From positions 427,330-491,329 of the forward strand of contig PCDI01000008.1 in assembly GCA_002778195.1 (NCBI GenBank): a stretch of DNA of 64,000 nt, written 5' to 3'. This DNA comes from Raffaelea ambrosiae. Lineage: Eukaryota; Ascomycota; Sordariomycetes; Ophiostomatales; Ophiostomataceae. Below are positions 46,445-58,118 of the stretch, one piece after another. The translations under genes and the position numbers were made by a program. A model generated the notes under the pieces. That model was not told the origin of the DNA, made no database searches, and saw only the letters and a list, made by a program, of their open reading frames with translations. Position 1 is the stretch's first letter; each line of letters opens with the position of its first letter.

Positions 46445-46939
46445 ATGGCGTCTGCAACTATGACCACACCGGCCTCGACGTCGATTCCTTTCATCTACCG
46501 GCTGATCATCACCTCCATTGAGCCGTTCTTTGCCACAACTGGAGCTATCATGGCCTTCACCACCCCCGAGAAGTATCTGGACACCATGACACGCCACTCT
46601 GCTTCGTATGCCGGAAGCACGGCGTTCCTGTACACCGAACTGGGCGGAGCCTGGCTCTACTTTGCCTTTGTCGAGGTCTTTGTCCTTCGCTTCTTTGATG
46701 ACCTGAGGCTCTGGAAGCTCTTGTGCGCTGGCATGCTGCTCAGCGACTTTGCCTACTGCCACAGCGCTGCCCAGGCGGTCGGTGGCTGGCCCGCATGGTT
46801 TGTCTTGTCGGACTGGGAGACAGAGGACTGGTTTGTCCTGATCACGACGGCGCCAATGGTTTTGGCACGCATTCTGATTGTCCTCGGCGTGGGACTGAAG
46901 GCAACGCCAGCCAAGTCTGTGAATGGAAAGACAGCGTGA
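46445..46939 (+). CDS. DUF7704-type four-helix membrane protein
   Basis: Uninterrupted 164-residue frame with about four hydrophobic segments: IPFIYRLIITSIEPFFATTGAIMAF, ELGGAWLYFAFVEVFVLRFF, LLCAGMLLSDFAYCHSAAQAV and WFVLITTAPMVLARILIVLGVGL. The pattern (EPxxAxxGA near the start, HxxA...WxDWE-type loop) is that of DUF7704 proteins, which are of unknown function and often sit beside FAD monooxygenases in fungal metabolite clusters. Here the neighbour is a FAD monooxygenase, facing it tail to tail 140 bp away, with a G run between their ends. Confidence 0.75.
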   Translation: MASATMTTPASTSIPFIYRLIITSIEPFFATTGAIMAFTTPEKYLDTMTRHSASYAGSTAFLYTELGGAWLYFAFVEVFVLRFFDDLRLWKLLCAGMLLSDFAYCHSAAQAVGGWPAWFVLSDWETEDWFVLITTAPMVLARILIVLGVGLKATPAKSVNGKTA

Positions 46940-47080
46940 AGGCAAAGGCGAAAATCAACATCCCACCCTCTGGAGAGCATTTGCCCGTTGTGAAAAAGAA
47001 TGTACCCAAATTTTTTTTGGGGGGGGGGGGGGGTCTTATGTACATGCGAACCATCACCAATCCATTGCCATAGTATCGCT

Positions 47081-49148
47081 CTACAATTTGGACGATGCTT
47101 TCTTTTCCTCAATCAAAAACCTCCCCAGGTACGTTGCCACGTCGTCCACACCCTGGGGACTGAGCTCGGCTGCAAATCCTACATGTCCATCGGGACGGAA
47201 CACCAGCATGGCGCCTTTGCGAATGTCGACACCATATGTGCCGTGGGCCCTCGAATGAGAGTCGTAGTAGATCGTTCCGCTGGGCAACGTGCCAAAGGAC
47301 TCGTCCACGGCCAGCCGCAGATTCTGCATGGCGGCAATGGTGATCGGCCGGATCAGCCCGCTAGGGAAGCGGCCTGCCAGCTTCTCCACAGCCGCCGCTG
47401 TCGGCTGAATGGACAGCAGCGTCATGCGCGGGTCGCCCACAAACGACACCAGGTACATGCATGCCCAGTTGGGCGTGGCCTCGTGCAGCCGGATGGGCCG
47501 CACAGTGCCCGGCTTGTACAGCTCCACGTCGGGAACGCGGATGCCAGGGACGACCGAGCATACGGGCTCCCCACGGGCTTGCTCCGCACTCAGTGGGCTG
47601 TCCGTGTACGAGATGCCCAGACCGGTGTTGAAGCCGAACGCGTCGTCAAAGACATCGGCCAGGACTTGGTTGATGTCCTTGTTGGCTGGCCGCTCCATGC
47701 CCTCGGGCCACTTGTTGGCCATCAGTGTCGATATGTTGCGGTCGAAGGCAATGAGACGCTGTGCTGCGGCCCGTCGTTCCAAGCCATACGTGTCCAGAAG
47801 GGATGGCTTGGCGTGACCCTTCAGAATCAAGGCCAGCTTCCAGGCCAGGTTGCACGCATCGAGTATGCCCGTATTGAGGCCCTGTGCCGCCCCAGACGAG
47901 TGCGTGTGACTTCATACCGTCAGATGTTGGTACACGTAGAGACAAGCGGATGTACGTAAACTGACCAAGAGTCGCCGGCCAGAACCACATGCGAACGTGG
48001 CTGGTATGTTGCGGCCACCCGTTGCCTAATGACATATCTGGTCCCCGTCAGTAGACGACCTGACCCGCCAAATGGGCATTTCCAACCAGCCACACGTACA
48101 GTGTCCACCATGTGACCTTTTCAAATTCCAGCTGGAATGGCTTGACCGCTTCAATGGCTTCGTTGACCGCAACATCTTCCGTAATCCTTCCGTGGTAACG
48201 GGCTTCGATCTCGGTGGACAAGACGTAGCCGATTCTCGTGATGCCTCGATCCAGCGGCGCCCACAGAACGTTTCCATGGGTAGGACTTTCAATGGATCTA
48301 TGGACAGTCAACTCTCCCTGCTGTGGAGCCTCGGGGCTGTTTTTTTTTTTAAAGAATCGGCCTACCCATAATGCCTTGGAGTCGGCAGGTTGGTCTTCTT
48401 GACTTTGCCGTCCAGCCGAATCCACTTGTCCGCGTTTTGGGGGCCGTCAAAAGGGACACCAAGAGAGCTCCGGACAAAGCTCTGCGCGCCATCTGCCCCA
48501 ACAATGAATTTGCTGCAGAGAAGATTAGCTCGCTTCCGCGCTGCCGAGTCTCTCCAAGAGCAAAATACCGAAGCACACAGACCTTCGGACCATCGATTCG
48601 GTGCCCGTGGTCCGATCGTTTATGGTTGCCGTGACATGGTTGCCGTCTTTGTCCGGCTCGTCGGCGTGCTCAAAGCGGACCAACTCAGTCATGAGACTCA
48701 GCTCACCACCTAGCGATTCGAAGGCATCTCGGAAGCACTTCTCGGTGAACGGTTGTCGTAGCATGATGCCAAAGTCAAACCTGGCAAGAGCCTGTCAGCA
48801 ACTCCGGAGAGGACAGCAAGACAGGATACAAGCGGCTGACTTTGATCCTTCAATGTTCTCAACAAAGTTCCAGACGCGGCTTGGAACCACCCGCTCGCCA
48901 TGCTGGTCGTAGGTGTAGCTCTCGCGGACAAAGTGGGACTGCTGCACGATCTCGTCGGCCAAGCCCAACTGGTCGAGCAGTTCCGCTGTGCGAGAGAAGA
49001 TGCCATTGGCACGGCCAGTCTGCGCTTGCGCCAGCTTGTTGTCTTTCTCGACAATCTTCACCGAGCATCCCGCTCGCCGAAGTTGGTAGCCGAGGAGGAG
49101 GCCCACTGGGCCGCCCCCGATAATCAATACATCCACGGAAGTCGTCAT
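47081..49148 (-). CDS. FAD-dependent aromatic hydroxylase (phenol 2-monooxygenase-like)
   Basis: Six exons, complement(47081..47909, 47966..48037, 48100..48297, 48366..48512, 48583..48780, 48841..49148), 583 residues. Every junction restores a conserved block: IEGSK-FDFGIMLRQPF, MVRRS-KFIVGADGAQSFVR, PRHYG-SIESPTHGNVLW, WWTL-YVIRQRVA and LAGDSC-HTHSSGAAQGLNTG. The FAD-binding motifs are GGGPVGLLLG (residues 11-20), the DG motif (GADGAQ) and the GD motif (LAGDSCHTHSSG). The C-terminal third is the thioredoxin-like domain of phenol hydroxylases. It should hydroxylate a phenolic ring using NAD(P)H and O2. A Met seven codons upstream is a possible alternative start. Apparent frame breaks near 48330 disappear once the 68-nt intron is removed. 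Confidence 0.9.
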
Positions 49149-49629
49149 CTTCTTCAACAGAGTTGGCAATTTCTCATCTCGGTTCGCAATGGAGGATTTT
49201 CAGTGTGTTCCTTTCCAACTCTAAACCCAGTCAGACCTCTCCGCCAGAGGCACTGCACGATCCGATCTTATCATCGGGCATTAGTTGCATGTCTCTCGTA
49301 GTCTGTCGGCGGTGTCCGGGCGATAACACTGCAAATTGTGGGGTTTGCCCGAAAGCTAAATCATAGCAAACTGCTTTGGGGACTACGGCTTCGCTTGTTC
49401 TTCACCGGCGCGACAGTGCGGGCAAGAGAGAACCTCACAACAGCGGAAGAACACATGGAAGCTTTGCAGCAGTGAAACCAAAGGGTCCGGACTATTCTAC
49501 TCGGTCTTATGTCCATGCCCCCTGTACGTTGTGGTGTGTTCCAGAGAAGAAGAAAAATGGTAAATAAAACAAGACAGAAGCGAAGAAACCCAAAATTTAT
49601 GGACACGCAAAGCAAAGGAAAGATATTGA
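49149..49629. other. Spacer between FAD monooxygenase promoter and tyrosinase 3' end
   Basis: Both neighbours are on the minus strand, so this is the monooxygenase promoter plus the tyrosinase 3' UTR. No gene is supported. Confidence 0.6.
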
Positions 49630-50824
49630 CTAGTACGCATAGTCGTAGCAAAGTGTACCGCCCTGGATGTTCATGACGTCGTAAATGGCAATATCTGGCA
49701 GAATATCGGCAACGTTGAGAACGTAGTCCAGTGTTGTTTGCGCAGTCCCGTTGATAGCAGTTCCCGAGTAGCCAATCTCTGCCAGGTAGCTGACGTTGTA
49801 CGCGTTGCCCAAGACATCAAACATGCGCTCCGTGGAGTTGGCAGCTTGCCATTGCCACCAGACGCGGTCGAGGTAGGTGTGGTGAAGAAAGAAGGTCGGG
49901 TCAGCCGGGCTGTTGTCAATGTCGCTCATCTGGATGGGTTAGCAGACGGAACGGCTTCACACGCACACATACACACACAGGATCCCTGGTAAATGAATGG
50001 GAAAACGAGAAAGAATAAGGGTAAGAGAAAAAAAAAGAAAAAAAAAAGAAAAAACTCACAACACCGTTCACGCCACCCACAGCCTCGTGCCCCAAGACAT
50101 GCGGGTAGATCATGCACTCCATAAAGTCCAGGTATGTCGTATAGGCGCTGCAGTTGGCCACCACCTCGCTGTTGCAGTACGTCACTCCATAGTCGTTATC
50201 CCACTGCCGGCCCATGCAGTAGCTGGTGTCTTCCAGTAAGGGGCCCATGTGCACCGTGTAGTTGGCAAACGCGCCATCGACAACACAATAGTCCAGGCCG
50301 CCGTCTGTGGTGCCGTTGCCGCCAAACGCGTCCGCACGCCACATCGACGACTGGAAGAAGTCGCCCGCATCGGCATCCTTGGCCTCGTCCCACCACGGTA
50401 TCGCACCCGTGTAGTTGCACTCGGTCCGCAGCATGTGCTCTTCGGCCGCAATGAACCACCGGTGCCAGGGGAAAAACTGGCCAACCATGTGGATGATGTC
50501 GCCGACATAGACGCCGTCGACGGTGGCATTGGTCTTGCTGCGATGGAGGCCCTGGAGGTCGCTGAACCGGTTGGTGACGCCCTGGATGCTGGTCTGGGCA
50601 GGCGCGTTCATCAGGCAGGTGACCGCGTCGAGGTAGGACTGCTGCTCGCTGGAGGCCATGCTGCGCCATTCTTTGCGAATCGAAATCGTGTCCGCGGTGC
50701 AGGAGCCGTTGTAGTAGCGGGATGCGGCCGTCGTGGTGTTGTCGTTGCGACGGATGGGGTTGGCCAGAGCCGAAACAGCCAGCAAGGCCGTGGCCCAGAG
50801 GCGCGATGGGCCGAGGGACGTCAT
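49630..50824 (-). CDS. Secreted tyrosinase (type-3 copper monophenol oxidase)
   Basis: Two exons, complement(49630..49929, 50060..50824), 354 residues; intron 130 nt with donor GTGAGT after GGVNGV. A signal peptide (WATALLAVSALA) opens the protein. CuA histidines sit in GDIIHMVGQFFPWHRWFIAAEEHML; CuB in YPHVLGHEAVGG and DPTFFLHHTYLDRVWWQWQ. Several Cys and N-glycosylation sequons fit secretion. It is short and lacks the C-terminal shielding domain of classical tyrosinases, matching the small extracellular fungal type. It should oxidise phenols to quinones; it lies between a phenol-hydroxylase-like gene and an NLR-like gene. Confidence 0.93.
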
Positions 50825-51806
50825 CGTTGGAGATTCGACCTTGCTCGGCAGTACGAGAAACGGTTGAGAAATTCAAAGACTGCAACTTTAAACAAGTGCC
50901 AGGGAAAAGGAAAGATGAAGATGGAAACCAGAACGAGAACGGCTGGACAGGGAGGAAGACAAGAAGTTGTAGATATTCTAATAGCTGTGAAGCAACGGCA
51001 AGCACCGTCTGCCCGTCTCCGGTCCGAGGGCTTCCTATGGAGGAGAATCATCCACCATCTTACGTCTTGCAGCTTGCGTATACGACATGGCTTGGCATTT
51101 CTAGCAAATTTGTCCAAGTCTTCTTTTTTCCCCCAACCAAGGTCTGGTAGTATTGCCATATCGGCACACGAGGGGCTGTCTGGGTCTCAACGATTCTGCA
51201 ATAGTGGACATAGTGATCACGAAAGAGGCGACAGCGTACCGTACCGCGCGTACTGGCCGCATATGTTTCCTATTATGTCCACACATTGCAGCTTTTCCTT
51301 CTCTAGTATCTATTCAATTAGGTACCATATCCCCGTGTGTATTTTTGGGTTCTCCGCTGCCATCCAGCACGCGCGTCTTGTCGATCTCTTTTAGTCGTCG
51401 TCGGACGAGGCTTGTTTGCAAATGCACGTGTCTGATAGGGCAAAATCACACGGGGTCTGTACATGGTGAAGTCTTTTTTATACAAGCTGTCGCGGTCTTC
51501 GGTCTGGCTTACGTAGGCTACAGGCGTTTTTGGGGGGACAAGATACCCACCACGTTCCTCAAGCAGGTATTTGGAAACAACAGAACGAGATACCAATAGA
51601 AAATGGATTGCCTGTCAACGCGATATGGATGCTCTAAGAAAAAGACAAAGTGGACTAGACCATGGCCTCACTATTAGATTGCTGGTGCCTGGCATTGCAC
51701 ATGCTCTCCTGCCATGGCTATACGCAGCCTTTTTGCTTTTATCCACTTGCATCGCTGTCAAATAAAAACCGTTGCCATCTGGCCAACATGATCAGCAGCG
51801 AAGGTT
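50825..51806. other. Spacer between tyrosinase promoter and NLR-like 3' end
   Basis: Tyrosinase promoter (left part) and NLR-like 3' flank (right part). No gene is supported. Confidence 0.6.
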
Positions 51807-54800
51807 CTAGAGCAAGACGGGGGCTGAGACATCGCTCCCAACTGTGGCATTCGGCTGGCAAGGGACGCCTTTGGTAACAGATTTGACATGTGTCTCATCG
51901 TCCCTGCGACGAAGGCTCGACAGAGCGATAATCTGCTTTTCCTTTTTAGCTAGATAGCTGTGAGAAATGCTCTGCGCTTCTGGAGATGTCGCCGTGCGGT
52001 CTGAGGCCGAAAACCCATTGAAGCAGTCCGTGATTAGAGCTTCGAGACTTTCCACGCTGCGATACCGGGGCATACTGTTGATGTCTTCATGACCCTGCGG
52101 AGCACCCCCTGTCATATGCATGTTCCTGCAAATTTGTTGGGCGTGGACAGGCCCCTGAATTTCTGCAAACAATAGCCTGTTAGTGACACTCAGAAAACGA
52201 GGGGGGGTGTTGTTGCAAAGCAGCATGAAAAAAAAAAAAAAGATGATCAAGTCCCCAGAGTAACCAGGATACGTACTCGCTTTCAATTCCATGTTTGTTT
52301 CCATATTTTCCGATTTTAGGATCTCCGTCATCTTGCCGTGTAGGAGACGGGCGGTCGGGTAAGGCTCCCTTTCCACAAGAAGACATAGCTCCAGGGGGAG
52401 CAAGCCGAGTTCGTGGTCCACCCAAGGATTGGCACGCATTTCCAAGAGATGCTGCACCAGCTTCTCTCGACTATAGATCACTGCCAGCTGAAGAGGCGTG
52501 GCTATCTCTGAGAGTTCTGCATTCAGATTGGCACCTGCATCAATCAGAAGGTGGGCAACCTCTTCTTTCCCGTCCGTGATGTCCAAATTGAAGCGTGATA
52601 TGATCACAGCAGAGCGCAATGTTTTGTCCAGCTTGATCTCGTCGGCAATGTCACCGGCGAGCCTTTTCAACAGTTCCTGCCCAGACCAATCTTTATTTAG
52701 GCGGAGAAACAGTCGCAACAATGGCTCGTGCAGCACAATATCCAGAGCATTCTTGAAGCTGTAGTTTGTCCGCGCCACATCGGCGCCCTCGTCCAGGAGC
52801 AGCCGGACCGCTTCGATATTCCCGGCCCGGGCAGCCATATGCAATGCGGTTTCTATTTTGAACCCCACCTGCTCAATGTTGATGCCCTCTTCGTCGAGCA
52901 TGTATCGGGTTGCTTCCACGAGGCCGAATACAATCGAAATCTGCAGATCGCTCAGACTGGATCGCCAGCCTTGAATGCGGTGGGGCAGGGGCTTTTGCAG
53001 CAGTTTGGCAGCGTAAAACTGCAGGGCCCCGAGCTGTATATCTTGGCGCATGAACTTGATGTAACCGGGCAGAAGGTCTCTGTTCGACCGAATGCAGGAG
53101 GAGGCATGACTGCCAAAGTTGTCCACTGCGTAGGGAAGGAATGGGAACTGGTGGCTCCGCAAAGCCATGTCCTTGACCGGCATGGCAAAGTCTTTCAAGG
53201 ACATGTAGGCAATGCACCTTTGCACGAGCGACTCTTCCAGCTTGGCGAATCTCTCGGCGCAAAGCTCATGCGTCTGAAGAAACTCAACGACAGAGTTGTG
53301 GACGAATTCGAATCGGTCGTCCACGTTGAGGCGAACAATACCAGCACAGCTGCTGACAATGGGTTCCGGTTTGTAGATGCCATCGCGTTGAAATTCCTCG
53401 TCTCCGGGCCGGATTGCTAGAGCATGCTGCATTTGTTCCACAGACAGGGATCCGTGGGCATGGAGGATGAAGCCCATAACCTGAATGCCCAATGGATCCC
53501 CAGTCGCGCCTTTCTTGCTTTTCTTTTTGTGGGAGTCAATTCGTTCAATGGCTTCCTTGTACCGCTCGATGTGGTCGACGGGAAGGTGTTCCAGTGCATC
53601 CTTGAGATCCCGGATATTGTCTTCATCACCGAGGCCGTGGACTGTGAGACTGGCCAAGAGGAATCTGGCCATGTCAGTTCAGTTATCATACGATTTGGAA
53701 CGAAAAGCAAAAAGACATTTTGAAAAAAAAAGAAAGAAAAAAAAAGAAAAGAAAAGAAAAAAGAAAGTACATACTGGCCGCTGGCTTTGTCGACAATCTT
53801 CTTGACAATCTGGCCCTGGAGTCCTGCACGGTTCTTGACTTCTTCACTTAGGTAGAACCTGTCATTTCTAATGCGGGATTCCACAAAGGAGCGCAAGTCT
53901 GATTCTCTCGCCTCGACGGGGACCTTGAGAGCTGGAATGTCCGAATGAATGAGGGTGGTGTGTTCTCGGGAGGTAAGAAATAAGCGCAAGTTGGACCGAC
54001 AACGCTTGAAGACCGCATAGATGCGGGTCAGGACCTCGACTGGCTTCTGTGCCTGGTAGCCTGCGTCCAATCCGTTGACAAACTCATCGAGGCCGTCAAT
54101 GAGGATGAATACTCGCCGGAAATGGCCAATAAGTGATTCGAGCAGGTTCTCCGCTTCACTCAGGGTGATGCTGCCAGACTGTCCTTCTCCGTAGCGCTGG
54201 TAAATGCATCTGACCTCATCGGGAAGATCTTTCTGAAGCTCGATGGCTTGTTCCGTTGCCTGCCGAACAAGACTTGACAGCAGACTCAAAATGTCCTGGT
54301 TTGACCGGTCTTTGTAGTCGCAGTAGAGATAGAGAATAGCGACATCTGGCGCACGCTGTTCTTGCAGGTCGTGGATCACTCGTGACCTTTAACAAAGTGT
54401 CAGACTCACTGCAGAAGAAAAGAAAAAAAAAAAAAAAAAACAAGAAAAAGAAAAAGAAAAAGAAACGGTGTGTGGCCAAACTTACGTCATGACGCTCTTG
54501 CCAACACCAGCTGCATAGACGGTGTTAGGATTCGAAACCAAGCATAGAAGAAATTGGTGAGTGGGCACTTACGTCCTCCATGGTACCAGATAATGGGTGC
54601 ACTTGGGGTCTGTATCCAACACGAGCTGGCCAGTGAGTTGACGCGAGTCGTTCCCGACAAGGACAGGTCGCTCCGGTAACCTTCGACTGAGACTCGAGAC
54701 GAAAGCGGAGTATCGGTCGATGATCCCTCATTTTTCGGCGTCATGTCGTCCTTGAAGCCCTCGCACCACTCAATGAACTCGGTCTGCTCAAAGACCCAGT

Positions 54801-55446
54801 CAACGGTTCCCTCGTGCCACTTGCTCAGCAAATCCTGCTGGCGGCGCGTGTGGTGGAATGTGGACAGCCAGTTGAGCACCGAGCGATGCTGGTCCTTGAG
54901 CTGGGCATCCGAAAGACTGTGCAGCTCCTCCTGCATTTGGAGCGCGGCTTCCAAGGACTGGACATTGACGTTCTGGTTGACTTGGTCGCAGTAACGGTGA
55001 AGGCGTGACATGCTGGCTTGGAGGGCGTCGGACCGGAGCGTCTTCTTGACGCGATCCCAGCGTCGGCGCAGACTTGTTTTGGGGACCGTGATTTCATTTA
55101 AGACTCTCGTGAGCTCAGCATGGCACTGCGGCATCCAGTCGTCGTCGGGTTGATTGGGGGTGGCATCGTTGTGTCCCGCGGGCGAGGCGGATTCTTGGCC
55201 CGCTGGAGCCAGAGTATCCCGCGGAGACAAAGGAGTGGCGACGGAACCAGACGGTCCATTCTTCAGCGACCGCCTCAAAATGGCCTGCGTGCTTTCAAGC
55301 GTGGCCCGGTGGCGGCGAAGCTCCGAATGGAAGTGTTTCAAGTCGTCCGGCAGGTCTTTGAAGTTGCGGCGTACTTTGTCCAGGGCCTGGCCAACCTGGA
55401 TGGCGAGGGACACCACGCCGATAATGCCAAATGCCAAGTCTGCCAT
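51807..55446 (-). CDS. NLR-like STAND protein: HeLo-like N-domain, NACHT, ankyrin repeats
   Basis: Five exons, complement(51807..52162, 52277..53664, 53775..54386, 54486..54510, 54573..55446), 1084 residues. The start is MADLAFGIIGVVSLAIQVGQAL, a hydrophobic first helix followed by LDKVRRNFKDLPDDLKHF, as in the HeLo-like N-terminal domain of fungal STAND proteins. The Walker A GGPGVGKS (about 290-297) is built largely by a 25-nt exon. Walker B is VFILIDGLDEF (about 392-402) and sensor-1 is LRLFLTSRE. A helical bridge includes FEFVHNSVVEFL. Ankyrin-type repeats (ETALHMAARAGNIEAVRLLLDEGAD; EEVAHLLIDAGANLN...TPLQLAVIY) cover about 770-930, then a Ser/Thr-rich tail. Relatives are intracellular sensors in incompatibility and cell death. 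An upstream in-frame extension to 55692 has no domain. The last junction (A + AA) is the least certain. Confidence 0.85.
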
Positions 55447-55843
55447 TGCGACGCACTGGCTTGGCCACTGTGGTGGTTGTTCGGTCTGGTGGAGGGCGGA
55501 CGTGGCAAGAAGTTGGATCACTTGCGACGGACATCTAGTTCCGTAAGAAGTTCCTCGAGAAGGCCTGGAGGTCAGCCTTGCCTCACCAAGGAGCCCCGAG
55601 TGGTATTCTGCCTCGGCTGTGGACGATAGGCGTTGATTGGATGCCAGCCAAACCTGCATGCTGCGCCCCTTTCGGTATGCGGCCAGGAACAACAGTGCTT
55701 GATTGGCTGTAACTACAGATTACGACACCTGAATACTGAACTGGTTGCAGTACTCCTGTCAAGCAACGGCACAAGAACAAGTGGATGGCAAAAAACCCGA
55801 AAGAGAATAAACGCTACATATGTCCTAAGCTGCTTTACCATTT
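55447..55843. other. NLR-like promoter / multicopper oxidase 3' region
   Basis: Only about 400 bp separate the multicopper oxidase stop from the NLR-like start, both on the minus strand. The frame stays open upstream of the NLR start to 55692 without recognisable content. Confidence 0.55.
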
Positions 55844-58118
55844 CTAGGTTGTACACATCTGCATCGCCTGTTGCTTCACCTCTGGCGGAGCATCTGGGCC
55901 AATCTGCAACACCATGCCCATTCCTGCTGCGTGATGCCAGAGGGTGTGGCAGTGCAGCATCCACAGCCCAGCATTGTTGAGCGGGAACCGCAGGACAACA
56001 TACCCCATGCGCGGGACATACACGGTGTCTTTGCGCACCGGAGTGGCCGTGTTCATGGGACCACCGGGAGGAGAAGTGGCCGTCTCAAAAGGGTTGTAGG
56101 CTCCATAGCCGCTGGGGGACTTCCATGTCGAGACGACATAAAAGGAAAAGCCATGCTGTGGACTGTCAATGCGAGGTCTTTTCACGAGGATCTGCAGAGA
56201 AACTCACCAAGTGGAAGGGATGGCCAGTTGCGTCCAAGTTGTTGATGACAAGGTCCATCCAGATATCCTCTCCGGTATGTAGATAGATGGGAACATCACG
56301 AACAACATCGCCCATGCGAGAGTCGGGACGGCGCATGTGTGGCCACTGGGGCCGGTCCAGAGCCAGCAGCGGAGTATCCTTGGGATCATACGACAGCCAC
56401 GACGTGCGATTGACCACGCCCAAAGGAGAGTTGCCGTGCGAGGCGAGAATCTCCACCTTGGTGTAGACCACCGCCTTTTCAGACACTGTCTGGGGAACGC
56501 CACCCTCCTGCTCCACGACGCCCACGGCTTCGGCTAGGTCAAAGTGTTCCGCAACGTCAGCTGTCTTGGCAGACGGGCTGCGTTCTGGTCCGTATCCCTT
56601 CCAGACCAAGGGGAAGGACTGCGTTGGTGTGAGGGCAAAGTTTTTGAATTTCAGGTTTCTGGCCGTGTTAGACAAAGTGGCCACGCAAAGGCCTCTGAAT
56701 CGGTTCCACGCACTCTCTGTCAAGTCCAATGTAGAACTTGTCTGCCCGGCCCATGGCCGGTTGCTCGACGAGGAGATCCATTCTCTCCCCCGGATACAGA
56801 ATGCTGACAGACTCCGTTGTAGGCGCACCAGCAACCGCATTGCCTCCGTCAATTTCCGTGACCCGCATGGTAGCATTGGGGATTGTCAAGCCAATGCCCG
56901 TCAGGGCGCTGCACTGCACGTCAGTCAATGCTCCAACCAGACGGCAACTTGCGTGGACAGGGCATCCTACCCAACGTTGACAACCCGAAGCCGTGTTCGC
57001 TGACCATAGATAGTCATGGCAGGCTTCTGAATCGCGCTGCAATTGACGTCCCTGAGCGGGACAGCCATAGAGCATGCAAAGTAGCCCCTGCCGTTGAAGA
57101 GAAGAGAGTCCGGGGCAGGCTGTCCCATGTCAGCGCGGTTGCCATGGACGCTTGCGAGCTGTGAAAACTCACATCATTTCCAAAATACTGAAAGTCTTGG
57201 AACCAGTCCAGGATCTCCTGAGCTTTGCTGTGGTACCAGTCACCGACAAGCAAAATTTGCTCGACATCGTAGTCCTTCTTGACCTCGGTCGTGGCATCGA
57301 CTGGCTTGTGGACCACGATGCCTCCGAACAGACCGTCAGCCTGCTGGACACCAGAGTGTGCATGGTACCTGAACAGTAAGAAGCTGCTTATGGAAAAAGG
57401 TGACAAGGGCGGCCACTCACCAGAATGTGCCGTGCTGCTCGTCTGAAATGCGGAACCGGTAGGTGAAGGTCTCTCCAACCCCGATGGCACATTGTGTGAC
57501 GCCGACGACACCATCCATGGCATTGGCATCTGTGTTTAGGTCAGCAACTGGCTGCGTTCCACAATGTGTTTCCCATTGTCCACTTACTGGGCATGGCCAG
57601 TCCATGCCAATGCACGGAAATGCCTTCCCCGTTGCTAGCATGGTTGCTGACTTCGATCTCCAGTTCGTCGCCTGACCGAGCTTCAATGGTTGGCCCGGGG
57701 AAGAGGCCTGCTTCTGTTAGTTGTGCTCTGAGCATACGCTGTGTTGACAAAGCCCACCATTGATGAGATAAACGGTCTGGTTTACACCATCTGGCGCCAC
57801 GATGTCTGTCGTGACATCCCACTGCAGCTTCACTGTCCGTGCTTGGCGGTAGATGTGCTGTTCTGGGAACAGGAGGCTGCGCAGACCCTGGCGATCTTCT
57901 TCCACATCGGCATCACTGACACCAGCAGCGGGTAGCCCGGATGGGGCGCTGTCCAATGGCTGCTGGGGATGGGCAATGTGGTCCAGCCAGTTTTCTCTGT
58001 GGATGGCAGCTGCGTCGTTTGACAGGTACGTCCAGTAGCAGCCAAAGGCCAGAAAGGCCAAGAGCAGAGCAGCTCCTATGAAGGGGCAGCGCGAGGCCCC
58101 TTTCGTTTGGAAGGCCAT
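55844..58118 (-). CDS. Membrane-anchored multicopper oxidase (laccase-like)
   Basis: Eight exons, complement(55844..56155, 56208..56658, 56714..56908, 56971..57119, 57173..57368, 57421..57529, 57588..57707, 57758..58118), 630 residues; all introns 50-62 nt. The N-terminus MAFQTKGASRCPFIGAALLLAFLAFGCYWTYL is a type II signal anchor. Copper motifs: VHWHGLAMP, FWYHAHSG (split after FW), HPFHL-HGF (split exactly by the last intron) and LHCHTLWHHAAGM. Cys+10 is Met, unlike the Leu of FET3 in this window and the Leu/Phe of most fungal laccases, suggesting a lower redox potential. DSLLFNGRGYF and LRVVNVG are typical ascomycete laccase-type blocks. It should oxidise phenols or metal ions at the cell surface or secretory membranes. 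The exon joins were checked in frame throughout. Confidence 0.9.

Noticed and set aside
46990..47035. G-run near 47019-47033 as a functional element
   Set aside because: Homopolymer between two converging 3' ends; similar runs occur throughout the spacers, so no specific role can be argued.
48048..48425. Apparent frameshift in the FAD monooxygenase near 48330
   Set aside because: A 68-nt intron (48298-48365) with a GTAGGC donor and CATAG acceptor joins the frames and restores the conserved SIESPTHGNVLW block, so the gene is intact.
55447..55692. 82-residue N-terminal extension of the NLR-like protein
   Set aside because: The frame is open but low in motif content, while MADLAFGIIGVVSLAIQVGQ is the typical start of this N-domain; the downstream Met at 55446 was chosen.
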